Source of the DNA: Verrucomicrobiota bacterium
GTDB lineage: Bacteria; Verrucomicrobiota; Verrucomicrobiia; Chthoniobacterales; UBA10450
Assembly (NCBI GenBank): GCA_003219335.1
Contig: QHOF01000222.1
Coordinates: 1-5,711, forward strand
Direction of reading: 5' to 3'
Length of the DNA stretch: 5,711 nucleotides
Positions 1-5,503 of the stretch are shown here, one piece after another. Each line of letters opens with the position of its first letter. The stretch's first letter is position 1. The notes beneath the pieces are model-generated. The model made no database searches. It worked only from the letters and a program-made list of their open reading frames with translations, and was not told the origin of the DNA. A program made the translations under genes and the position numbers.

Positions 1-175
1 CTAAAGCGACAAAGTTCGGGAGTCCATGAGAACTTCCGGCAGCCTCGCCTACTGCTGCTTCGGTTTTCGCGGGCCTGGTGCCGATGCCGCCCAGAGCTAT
101 GCCGAGCGCAAAACAAACCACGCCGATAACCGCAATTAATTGAATCCTTACCCTCTTCTCTAACGCACTTGCCAT
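1..175 (-). CDS. htrA: HtrA/DegP-like periplasmic serine protease, N-terminal part only
   Basis: An open frame reads leftward off the window edge, giving 58 codons with no stop. Residues 7-10 are basic (KRVR), followed by a hydrophobic run at about 11-31, which fits a Sec signal peptide or an uncleaved membrane anchor. A low-complexity Ala/Gly linker follows, then GLPNFVAL at residues 51-58. That last segment resembles the usual start of the mature protease domain of DegP/DegQ/MucD proteins, which typically continues into a SPAVVNI-type strand. The catalytic His-Asp-Ser triad and the PDZ domains would lie outside the window. Family members degrade or refold damaged envelope proteins. The start at 175 is preferred because AAGGCGG lies 8 bases upstream; in-frame ATGs at 193 and 208 are alternatives. 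Cys21 is not in a good lipobox. The assignment rests on the N-terminus alone, so it is probable rather than certain. Confidence 0.66.
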   Translation of the reverse strand, partial: MASALEKRVRIQLIAVIGVVCFALGIALGGIGTRPAKTEAAVGEAAGSSHGLPNFVAL

Positions 176-183
176 ATATCGTA

Positions 184-190
184 CCGCCTT
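184..190 (-). promoter_or_regulatory. Probable ribosome binding site of the HtrA-like gene
   Basis: Read on the minus strand this is AAGGCGG, one mismatch from AAGGAGG, placed 8 bases before the ATG at 173-175. It favours that start over the in-frame ATGs at 191-193 and 206-208; the latter has AGAGG directly abutting its ATG, which is too close to serve. Confidence 0.45.
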
Positions 191-208
191 CATTCGATCG
201 GAGCGCAT

Positions 209-507
209 CCTCTTGTCTGATCCGAGTGGTCGCAGAAACCGGGTTACGTCCGGAAGAGGATGCTGTGTTCTAGTTACAGTGGAAACGCAATTGACATGCC
301 GTGATCATTGAAGCGGCAAGATGGTGAGAAGCCCAATAGATTGGATGGGAAACCGTCCTTCATTGAGACAGAAATGCGCGGCAGGTGAGGCGTTGTTGCG
401 AGCAACAAAAACTTCATTGTTGGGAATCTCTTATCACAAGAAACAGTAGCCAGCGTTGCTGTGTGCCAGAGTAGACTTCGAATAATTTGGCAACGGTAAT
501 TCACGCG
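209..507. other. Gene-free stretch upstream of the HtrA-like gene
   Basis: No frame here gives a recognisable protein on either strand. The longest open frame (minus, 274-522) has the composition of chance translation and overlaps the receiver-like remnant antisense. The stretch should hold the promoter of the HtrA-like gene, but I could not pick out convincing -35 and -10 boxes. A TTGACA occurs at 290-295 on the plus strand without a matching -10 box. One compact hairpin lies at 393-408. Confidence 0.5.
393..408. repeat. Short hairpin: 6-bp stem with CGAG tetraloop
   Basis: TTGTTG at 393-398 pairs with CAACAA at 403-408 around the loop CGAG. No T-tract follows on either strand, so it is not a standard intrinsic terminator. 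It may be chance or a small structural element in the gene-free stretch. Confidence 0.35.
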
Positions 508-525
508 TAAAGTCCGCGTCACAGC

Positions 526-738
526 ATGGCGCGGGCGACTCGGCTAATACCAATCATCAATGCCGCTAGCCGCATATCGATTTTTTCCCTAGTCTCCTGG
601 AGCAAACATAATTCTGATTCCGCCTTTGCCGACGAGATGCTGCGGAGCACGGCCCGAAGTCTCGCAGTGCCCCTTCTCTCTAAGCCCTTCTCGACGGACA
701 ACTTTTTGGACCTAGTAGAGAAAACTGCCCGTCAGTAG
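526..738 (+). pseudogene. Possible remnant of a response-regulator receiver domain (C-terminal part)
   Basis: This 70-codon frame ends in a segment that resembles the last third of a CheY-like receiver domain. There is a stretch with the pattern ADEMLRSTARSLAVPLL, then the SKPF motif (the conserved Lys-Pro of receivers) at about residues 52-55, then an amphipathic final helix (FLDLVEKTARQ). In intact receivers this half holds the conserved Lys and the dimerising alpha4-beta5-alpha5 face. The phosphoacceptor Asp and the acidic pocket of the N-terminal half are absent. An in-frame TAA at 508-510 closes the frame upstream, and I could not find the missing half in other frames between 210 and 525. 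There is no good ribosome binding site before the ATG. It is most likely a decayed fragment; it may be a chance resemblance. Confidence 0.33.
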
Positions 739-740
739 CA

Positions 741-1090
741 GTGATTCATCTTCTTGGAAAAAGACTGCGATTCGTATCTCCGCACCTAATCGAGCTCAAT
801 AAGTTTTGCATTTTCTTGAAGAAGGTTGAGTGGCGCCGCCAGCCGCAAGGACGCCACAGCGCGCGCACATCTTTGTCTCGCGGGCAGATGCCCGTCAGAA
901 GCAATCACGTTCTTTTCCGCCATCTCTTTGCTACGCACAAACCACCTTTGCTGATTCCTAATAGTTTTTTCGTGATTACCGACCCACAACATAAATCTGA
1001 AGTTTGGTGGCATAGGAATTGCCATTCTGATCGGCAGTTAGTCTCTTTCTACGCAACACGACGACTCTAAAAAATTATTAAACGTTTTCA
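741..1090. other. Gene-free stretch before the superoxide dismutase gene
   Basis: Two antiparallel open frames cover this stretch (plus 741-1070 and minus 786-1025). Neither has a credible ribosome binding site, recognisable domain or convincing composition, so neither is called as a gene. The segment 881-894 forms a hairpin. The last 30 bases (about 1069-1094) turn AT-rich just before the superoxide dismutase ribosome binding site, as expected for a promoter or leader, but no clear -35/-10 pair was identified. Confidence 0.45.
881..894. repeat. GC-rich hairpin: 5-bp stem with AGAT loop
   Basis: CGGGC at 881-885 pairs with GCCCG at 890-894 around AGAT. Outside the stem, TCT and AGA can pair after a two-base mismatch. 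There is no T-run on either side, so termination is unlikely. Confidence 0.3.
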
Positions 1091-1094
1091 AAAA

Positions 1095-1100
1095 AGGAGG
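1095..1100 (+). promoter_or_regulatory. Strong ribosome binding site of the superoxide dismutase gene
   Basis: A full AGGAGG lies 7 bases before the ATG at 1108. It fixes the superoxide dismutase start and indicates that translation initiation was under selection for high output, which makes the downstream frameshift more surprising. Confidence 0.8.
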
Positions 1101-1107
1101 AACGATA

Positions 1108-1733
1108 ATGTTCGACAATGGATCGTATCTAGCGAAACAGTTTAAGTTGAGCGGTCTGCACGGCATCTCAGATCAGACAATGGAGATGCACTTCAAGCTC
1201 TATGAGGGATACGTGAAGGAAACCAATCGGCTCATGGAGAAGCTTTGGCACTACTCGAAAAACGGGCACGTAGATCCCGGAGAAATGGAAGTCTATTCGG
1301 AGCTCACCCGTCGCCTGGGTTTCGAATACAACGGTATGGTGTTGCACGAATATTACTTCGGCAACCTGACACGAATTGGCTTAGGCGACCCGTACCGTCT
1401 TTCGTCCTTTTATCGGGCGGCCGAAGCTATGAAACCTGGAAAGCCGACTTCGTAAACAAAGGCAAGATGCGTGGCGTGGGCTGGGTGATTTGTTATCAGG
1501 ACCCATCCCGTGGACGGCTGACCAATCACTGGATTTCATTGCACGAGATCGGCAACATCGCGGGATTTCGTCCGGTGCTGGTGATGGACGTATGGGAACA
1601 CGCTTTTTTGCTTGATTACAAACCGGCTGAACGTGGAAAATATATCGATGCCTTCTTCGCCAATATCAATTGGGACGCCGTCGAGGAGCGACTACAGATA
1701 AATGCCAGCGCGCCCCAGCAGCTTACGTCTTGA
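1108..1733 (+). pseudogene. sod: Iron/manganese superoxide dismutase, interrupted by a one-base frameshift
   Basis: The family converts superoxide to hydrogen peroxide and oxygen using one Fe or Mn ion. The first part (1108 to about 1427, 106 residues) carries the N-terminal helical hairpin, with expected metal ligands His28 (MEMHFKLYEGYV) and His80 (VLHEYYFGNL). Its frame then ends at a TAA at 1453-1455. The match resumes in another frame at about 1428 (YETWKADF) and runs to 1733. There it carries the C-terminal domain with ligands Asp (1587-1589) and His (1599-1601) in DVWEHAF, then the closing NINWDAVEERL helix. Joined, the product is about 208 residues, normal for the family. One lost base near 1426-1428 would restore AAEA-YETW. 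No slippery heptamer is visible, so programmed frameshifting is unlikely. It is either a true pseudogene or a sequencing/assembly error. No signal peptide is seen, so a cytoplasmic enzyme is expected. Confidence 0.88.
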
Positions 1734-1790
1734 GCGCTTTTTTCCCGTGAATCATCGACGGCGCTAATCGAGGGTTGCGAAGGAAGAAAA

Positions 1791-1822
1791 AGTCACGACT
1801 TCGAGCATCTTCTTTCGTGACT
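1791..1822. repeat. 8-bp perfect inverted repeat with 16-base spacer
   Basis: AGTCACGA at 1791-1798 is the exact reverse complement of TCGTGACT at 1815-1822. It sits between the superoxide dismutase stop and the start of the small KOW/SH3-like gene, 27 bases before that start. It could be a hairpin in the leader of that gene, an operator, or a transcript-end structure; no T-run follows, so an intrinsic terminator is not supported. Confidence 0.4.
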
Positions 1823-1848
1823 GCAGGGAACACAGACAGTGGTGACAA

Positions 1849-2229
1849 ATGGCCTCTCGGCGACTTGCGGTTGGTGATTGCGTTCGAATTCGGGACGGGC
1901 GAATCGGTCGCGTCCGCGCCATCGAGCAGGGGGAATACCGCGTTCGAGTACTCAGGAGGACAAGCCCGACCCATCAATTCCTGGTCCTCAAAGCTGGACA
2001 GCTAAAGCATGTCACCTGCCCGAAAGGCTGGCTGAGCCCTGAAGGTTACCGGAGCTATCTCAAGCCGACATTGGCGAAGATGCGGCAGCGCCAGCTACCA
2101 AGAGGCATGCGTAGAGCCCTCGACTCGATCTGCATCAGATCCACTCATATCAACAGGGATGAGCCTTGTCGGCCGGTATTTGATCGGTTTCCGTCTCGTC
2201 CCATCACGATCTCCGATTCAGTGGCTTAG
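1849..2229 (+). CDS. Small basic protein with KOW/SH3-like N-terminal barrel, function unknown
   Basis: I do not recognise a named gene. The 126-residue product starts with a likely small beta-barrel: VGDCVRIRDGRIGRVRAIEQ at residues 8-27 has the hydrophobic-basic-Gly-hydrophobic pattern of KOW/SH3-like motifs (VGD.V.I..G..GRV). Strands EYRVRVLRR (29-37) and HQFLVLKAGQL (42-52) follow. Residues 53-82 hold a motif-like stretch, CPKGWLSPEGYRSYLKPTLAKM, that looks conserved. The tail after about residue 85 is low in recognisable pattern and may be poorly conserved or newly added. The product is rich in Arg and Lys, which fits nucleic-acid contact; this is inference. An in-frame TGA at 1843-1845 makes 1849 the first possible start. 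GGTGA at 1841-1845 is only 3 bases from the ATG, a weak site. It converges with aconitase, 51 bases between stops. Confidence 0.55.
   Translation: MASRRLAVGDCVRIRDGRIGRVRAIEQGEYRVRVLRRTSPTHQFLVLKAGQLKHVTCPKGWLSPEGYRSYLKPTLAKMRQRQLPRGMRRALDSICIRSTHINRDEPCRPVFDRFPSRPITISDSVA
2127..2141. repeat. Small palindrome GATCTG-CAT-CAGATC
   Basis: GATCTG at 2127-2132 and CAGATC at 2136-2141 are perfect complements around a 3-base centre. It lies inside the poorly conserved tail of the KOW/SH3-like gene. It may be chance. Confidence 0.3.
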
Positions 2230-2280
2230 CAGCACGATGCAAATGAGAGTAGTCACCTTTCACAATAGGAATTCCATTTT

Positions 2281-4221
2281 TCATTGATTGTGACGCTCCC
2301 GCATCAGATTGATGAGGCTTCCCGCCAGAACCATTTCCACCTGTCGTTCTGTCATCATATGCACCGTGGCGTAGGTTTCTCCTTTCGTTTTGTTGATTAC
2401 CTTCACTTGGTTTCCGTGACGGACAGCTTCACGGAGGCTGGATAGGATGAGCACATCGTTCTGGTTAATCTTTTCCCAGTCAGCCGGATCGACAAAGGTG
2501 AGCGGCAGAATCCCGAAGTTGACGAGATTCTGCCGATGAATGCGGGCGAAGCTTTTGGCGATGACCGCTTTGAGCCCCAGATATCTCGGTGCGATAGCAG
2601 CGTGCTCGCGGCTCGATCCCTGGCCGTAATTCCTGCCGCCAACGATGAAAGAGCCGGACCGCGCGCACCGGATAGCGCGGTCGTGATAAGTTTCATCGAT
2701 CCGTGCAAACACAAACTTGCTGATGGCGGGAATATTGCTCCGATACGGAAGCACCTGCTCGCCAGCAGGCATGATCTCATCAGTGGAAATATTGTCCTCG
2801 ACTTTTAAAAGGACCGGCCCCTCTATCGAATCGGGGAGCGGATTAAACGGCGGCAGCGGTGCGATATTGGGTCCCTTCTCAAGCGCGACTTTTTCTCCAT
2901 TCTTTGCAGGCGGGACCAGCATGTCCGTATTGATGATCAGCCTCTCCGGCTGCAGGAACTTGGGGGATTCCATCTTTAGTGTGCGTGGATCCGTGATCAC
3001 ACCGGCGAGCGCCGAAGCCGCAGCAGTTTCCGGACTGCAGAGATAGACCTGATCTTCTCTGGTGCCTGAACGACCTGGGAAGTTGCGCGGTACGGTGCGA
3101 AGACTGATCCGACCGGTAGCGGGCGCCTGCCCCATCCCAATGCACCCGTTACAGCCGGCTTGGTGGATTCGCCCTCCGGCTCGAATGAGCTTGCCCAACA
3201 ACCCCATCTCCGTCACATTTTCCAGAATCTGGCGGGAGGTAGGGTTAATATCGAAAGAAACTCGGTCATGAACTTGCTTTCCATCGACGATCATCGCGGG
3301 AATGGCAAAATCCCTCAGTCCGGGATTCGCTGAAGATCCAATCATAGCCTGATAGATCTCGCGGCCCGCCACCTCACGCACCGGCACCACATTTCCCGGA
3401 CTACTCGGTAAGGCAATGAGCGGCTCAAGCTCAGACAAGTTGATCTCTTCGTGTTCATCATGGTCGGCACCCTCGTCAGCGACGAGTTCCACCCAATCTC
3501 CACCGCGTCCCTGAGACTGGAGGAAGAGCTTGACCGCCTCATCCGAAGGAAACACGGAGGTAGTGGCGCCCAGCTCGGCTCCCATGTTGGCAATCACATG
3601 ACGATCCATGGCGCTCAGGCGGTCCAAGGCTGGGCCGTAATATTCGATGATCTTGCCAATACCCCCATCAACGCCATGCCGGCGTAGCATTTCGAGAATG
3701 ACATCCTTTGCACTGACCCAATCGGGTAGTTCGCCGGTCAGCTTCACGCCAAGGATTCTTGGCATCTTGACGTAGAACGGCTCGCCGATCATTGCTAGAG
3801 CCACCTCCAACCCGCCTGCCCCGATCGCCAGCATGCCCAGCGAGCCGGCCGCGCAGGTGTGACTGTCCGAGCCAAGCAAAGTCATGCCGGGAATGCCGAA
3901 GCGCTCCATGTGTACCGGATGGCTGACGCCATTTCCAGGACGGCTATACCAGATGCCAAATTTTTTGCAGGCGCTACGTAGAAAGAGATGGTCGTCGGCG
4001 TTTTTGAAATCGGTTTGCAGCAGGTTGTGATCCACGTATTGGGCAGAAAGCTCGGTCTTGACCCGGCGAAGCCCCATAGCTTCGAGCTCCAGCATCACCA
4101 TGGTTCCAGTGGCGTCCTGAGTGAGAGTCTGGTCAATTTTAAGACCGACTTCCTCACCCGCTTCCATTCGGCCCTCAACCAGATGACTCTCGATCAATTT
4201 TTGCGTTACATTTTTTCTCAT
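2281..4221 (-). CDS. acn: Aconitate hydratase (aconitase), short monofunctional form
   Basis: Cytoplasmic enzyme of the TCA cycle that interconverts citrate and isocitrate through cis-aconitate with a [4Fe-4S] cluster. The 646-residue product matches the compact bacterial aconitase type (about 640-660 residues), not the roughly 890-residue AcnA or AcnB. Domains 1-3 hold the cluster ligands: Cys123 in SDSHTCAAGSLG, and Cys357 and Cys360 in AGCNGCIGMG. The arginine-rich substrate loop TVPRNFPGRSG is at 376-386. After a linker (about 440-470), the C-terminal swivel domain starts at DNISTDEIMPAG (476-487) and carries GSSREHAAIAP (535-545). All key residues are present, so it should be active. GGAGGT at 4228-4233, 6 bases before the ATG, fixes the start. 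The leader carries a 12-bp direct repeat. No clear intrinsic terminator follows the stop. The cluster is oxidant-sensitive in this family, which fits the nearby superoxide dismutase. Confidence 0.97.
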   Translation of the reverse strand: MRKNVTQKLIESHLVEGRMEAGEEVGLKIDQTLTQDATGTMVMLELEAMGLRRVKTELSAQYVDHNLLQTDFKNADDHLFLRSACKKFGIWYSRPGNGVSHPVHMERFGIPGMTLLGSDSHTCAAGSLGMLAIGAGGLEVALAMIGEPFYVKMPRILGVKLTGELPDWVSAKDVILEMLRRHGVDGGIGKIIEYYGPALDRLSAMDRHVIANMGAELGATTSVFPSDEAVKLFLQSQGRGGDWVELVADEGADHDEHEEINLSELEPLIALPSSPGNVVPVREVAGREIYQAMIGSSANPGLRDFAIPAMIVDGKQVHDRVSFDINPTSRQILENVTEMGLLGKLIRAGGRIHQAGCNGCIGMGQAPATGRISLRTVPRNFPGRSGTREDQVYLCSPETAAASALAGVITDPRTLKMESPKFLQPERLIINTDMLVPPAKNGEKVALEKGPNIAPLPPFNPLPDSIEGPVLLKVEDNISTDEIMPAGEQVLPYRSNIPAISKFVFARIDETYHDRAIRCARSGSFIVGGRNYGQGSSREHAAIAPRYLGLKAVIAKSFARIHRQNLVNFGILPLTFVDPADWEKINQNDVLILSSLREAVRHGNQVKVINKTKGETYATVHMMTERQVEMVLAGSLINLMRERHNQ

Positions 4222-4227
4222 GGTTTC

Positions 4228-4233
4228 ACCTCC
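4228..4233 (-). promoter_or_regulatory. Ribosome binding site of the aconitase gene
   Basis: Minus-strand GGAGGT lies 6 bases before the ATG at 4219-4221. It is a near-ideal site and settles the aconitase start, excluding longer N-terminal versions. Confidence 0.8.
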
Positions 4234-4274
4234 ATTACACAGATATCCCGGAGCGTTCGGCGCACCTGTTTAGT

Positions 4275-4311
4275 CTTCCCTGAATTCTCCGGCTTGACCC
4301 TTACCTGAATT
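4275..4311. repeat. Tandem 12-bp direct repeat in the aconitase leader
   Basis: CTTCCCTGAATT at 4275-4286 and CTTACCTGAATT at 4300-4311 match at 11 of 12 positions, with starts 25 bases apart. They lie 54-90 bases upstream of the aconitase start, between it and the stop of the UspA remnant. A pair of direct repeats at this spacing could be a binding site for a transcription factor, or an RNA element; this is inference, and a chance repeat is possible. Confidence 0.4.
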
Positions 4312-4317
4312 AGTCAT

Positions 4318-4524
4318 TCAGCGACTACATCGCTCGCCTGCACGGAAAGTTCTCACCATCCGGAATTTTTCATGTTTTCGCGCTAATCCTCCTATTTTGA
4401 CCTCGGCAAATGGCCGGAGCGCACCCGACAACCCAAACTGATTGACGACAATCTCCGCCAACCTGAGTGCATCCCGGAATTCCTTCGATCCGTCGCTTGC
4501 CCAAAGTATTCTCGTGATCGGCAT
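4318..4524 (-). pseudogene. Truncated universal stress protein (UspA family)
   Basis: The first 31 residues are a good UspA-family start: MPITRILWASDGSKEFRDALRLAEIV, comprising beta strand 1 with the nucleotide-loop Asp (D11) and amphipathic helix 1, ending at NQFG. The following 37 residues show none of the family pattern. In particular the GxxG-type ATP-binding motif and final strands of a usual domain of about 140 residues are missing. Only about 200 bases separate the ATG from the direct repeats in the aconitase leader, so there is no room for a full domain. I checked the other minus-strand frames here and found no continuation. GGGAGGAG at 4533-4540 is a strong ribosome binding site, so the short frame is probably translated. 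An internal deletion that removed the 3' part is the simplest explanation. A truncated but functional peptide cannot be excluded. Confidence 0.6.
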
Positions 4525-4532
4525 AAGTTTTT

Positions 4533-4540
4533 CTCCTCCC
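4533..4540 (-). promoter_or_regulatory. Strong ribosome binding site of the truncated UspA gene
   Basis: Minus-strand GGGAGGAG lies 8 bases before the ATG at 4522-4524. Its intact state suggests that the truncation is recent or that the short product is still made. Confidence 0.65.
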
Positions 4541-4661
4541 TTTTTTGCTTCAACGATACCTGCTAGATCACAAGTCGGGGAGCGTGTAGCGAGCTTCGAG
4601 ATTATGTGAAAGCGACAGTAACCGGTTGATGGAGTCTCACTTGACCTGTCTTTAGACTGAT

Positions 4662-4679
4662 GTCGAGCAACCCCTCGAC
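4662..4679. repeat. Hairpin: 6-bp stem, 6-base loop
   Basis: GTCGAG at 4662-4667 pairs perfectly with CTCGAC at 4674-4679. No T-tract follows on either strand. It lies in the gap of about 230 bases between the small membrane protein and the UspA remnant, which holds no gene. The hairpin could be a processing or operator structure, or chance. Confidence 0.35.
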
Positions 4680-4752
4680 CAAAGGGACAAAGACGAGTTA
4701 TAGAGCATCCAATGTTGCTTGAAAAAGCGCTGGACTAAAGACAATATCAGAA

Positions 4753-4771
4753 CGTGTTGAGCACCAACACG
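4753..4771 (-). terminator. Possible weak terminator after the small membrane protein gene
   Basis: CGTGTTG at 4753-4759 pairs perfectly (7 bp) with CAACACG at 4765-4771 around a 5-base loop. On the minus strand it begins 4 bases after the stop of the small membrane protein and is followed by TTCTGATATTGTCTTT, which is T-rich but broken. The position suits the end of a transcript that includes rnk; the poor U-tract keeps confidence low. Confidence 0.4.
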
Positions 4772-4775
4772 AATC

Positions 4776-4985
4776 TCAAGTCTCTTGCTGGCTCCGCTTC
4801 TTGAATGAAGAGATTTGTATCGCCAGCCAAGCGCCAAACGCAGCAATTAGAATAATCAAGAGAATGGCTAACACTCCAACCATAATCCCCCCGCCCACTA
4901 CTAAAAACAGGTAAAAAATAATCTCTATAAGGAGTAATAGGCGGTCGAAAAAGTGATGATTTAGGTTTCGCCATGATTTCTTCAC
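4776..4985 (-). CDS. Small hydrophobic membrane protein, function unknown
   Basis: A 69-residue product from a GTG start. Residues 1-15 are polar with basic residues (MKKSWRNLNHHFFDR). Residues 16-57 are almost wholly hydrophobic, with a GGG turn at 31-33, which suggests either a two-helix hairpin or one long helix. The tail 58-69 is basic (FKKRSQQET). This is a typical small inner-membrane protein; I recognise no family. It starts 21 bases after the rnk stop on the same strand, so co-transcription is likely. A second frame also covers the stretch, from an ATG at 4972-4974 that has the better-placed GGTGAAG site. Its product, however, is not hydrophobic and looks like chance translation. The start of the hydrophobic frame is therefore uncertain and a small frameshift near its beginning is possible. 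Confidence 0.5.
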   Translation of the reverse strand: MKKSWRNLNHHFFDRLLLLIEIIFYLFLVVGGGIMVGVLAILLIILIAAFGAWLAIQISSFKKRSQQET

Positions 4986-5006
4986 CGGTAAGTAAGTTCT
5001 GCGCGG

Positions 5007-5429
5007 CTAACAATGATAATCACCCGCTGCTTCCGGCTGATATAGGATTTCTTTGACTCTAAACCTCTTCAACCCTGCCGGCACTTTCCACTTCACAGTA
5101 TCTCCAACTCGATATCCCAGCACTGCAGTCCCAACGAGCGCCAGGATTGAAATCTTTCCATTCTTGGAATCGGCCTTGGCAGGAAACACCAACGTATAAA
5201 CAACCTCTTCTCCACTATCCAAGTGGCTCAAGCGAAACGTTGAATTCATTGTAATAACATCAGTCGGGATCTCCTCAGGCTTGACGATTTCGGCTCGATC
5301 GAGCTCGTCGTCTAATTCCTCGAGATACCGTACGACCCGTTTGTCCCAGCGCTCTTCGGCAAACTTGATCAGCCCTTTCAGCCGCTTCATGTCGAATTCA
5401 CTGATATAGATTTTGTTTTTGATTGACAC
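5007..5429 (-). CDS. rnk: Rnk-type regulator of nucleoside diphosphate kinase (GreA/GreB-fold)
   Basis: The 140-residue product matches Rnk proteins in length and motif order. It starts with the short N-terminal helical part (IYISEFDMKRLKGLI, 7-21) and a charged helix (about 30-46) that replaces the long GreA coiled coil. The GreA/GreB C-terminal FKBP-like domain follows: VITMNSTFRL (58-67), DSGEEVVYTLVFP (71-83), ISILALVGTAVLGYRVGD (93-110) and the closing ILYQPEAAGDYH (128-139). Rnk family members bind RNA polymerase near the secondary channel and, in Escherichia coli and Pseudomonas, affect nucleoside diphosphate kinase levels. The coiled-coil tip acidic pair of GreA is not expected, so transcript cleavage is unlikely. 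The start is GTG at 5427-5429 with AGAGGA 4 bases upstream; an in-frame TAG further upstream rules out a longer start. It ends 21 bases before the membrane protein gene. Confidence 0.9.
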   Translation of the reverse strand: MSIKNKIYISEFDMKRLKGLIKFAEERWDKRVVRYLEELDDELDRAEIVKPEEIPTDVITMNSTFRLSHLDSGEEVVYTLVFPAKADSKNGKISILALVGTAVLGYRVGDTVKWKVPAGLKRFRVKEILYQPEAAGDYHC

Positions 5430-5503
5430 AGTGTCCTCTACCGTTTTTTGTTTCTTTTTCTTTGCGCTCTAACACGTCGAATAGGTCAATGGCTGTCCCC
5501 AGC

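Noticed and set aside
274..522. 82-codon minus-strand open frame upstream of the HtrA-like gene
   Set aside because: No recognisable domain, no good ribosome binding site and a composition like chance translation.
519..701. 60-codon minus-strand open frame with a charged, helical-looking product
   Set aside because: It lies antisense to the receiver-like frame; its apparent regularity is explained by the complementary coding pattern, and it has no family match that I recognise.
1420..1435. Programmed -1 frameshift signal in the superoxide dismutase gene
   Set aside because: No X-XXY-YYZ slippery heptamer or downstream structure is evident, and programmed frameshifting is not known for this family.
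1723..1977. 84-codon minus-strand open frame over the superoxide dismutase end and the KOW/SH3-like start
   Set aside because: Antisense shadow of two better-supported plus-strand genes.
2230..2280. Bidirectional terminator between the convergent KOW/SH3-like and aconitase genes
   Set aside because: Only an 8-bp palindrome GGAATTCC with no loop is present; it cannot form a terminator hairpin.
2403..4308. Several open frames on both strands inside aconitase (for example plus 2717-3046, minus 3342-3593, plus 3988-4308)
   Set aside because: All are shadows of the aconitase gene, whose frame carries every family motif.
4652..4846. 64-codon minus-strand open frame across the end of the small membrane protein
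   Set aside because: No family pattern; it overlaps the hairpin region and the better-supported hydrophobic frame.
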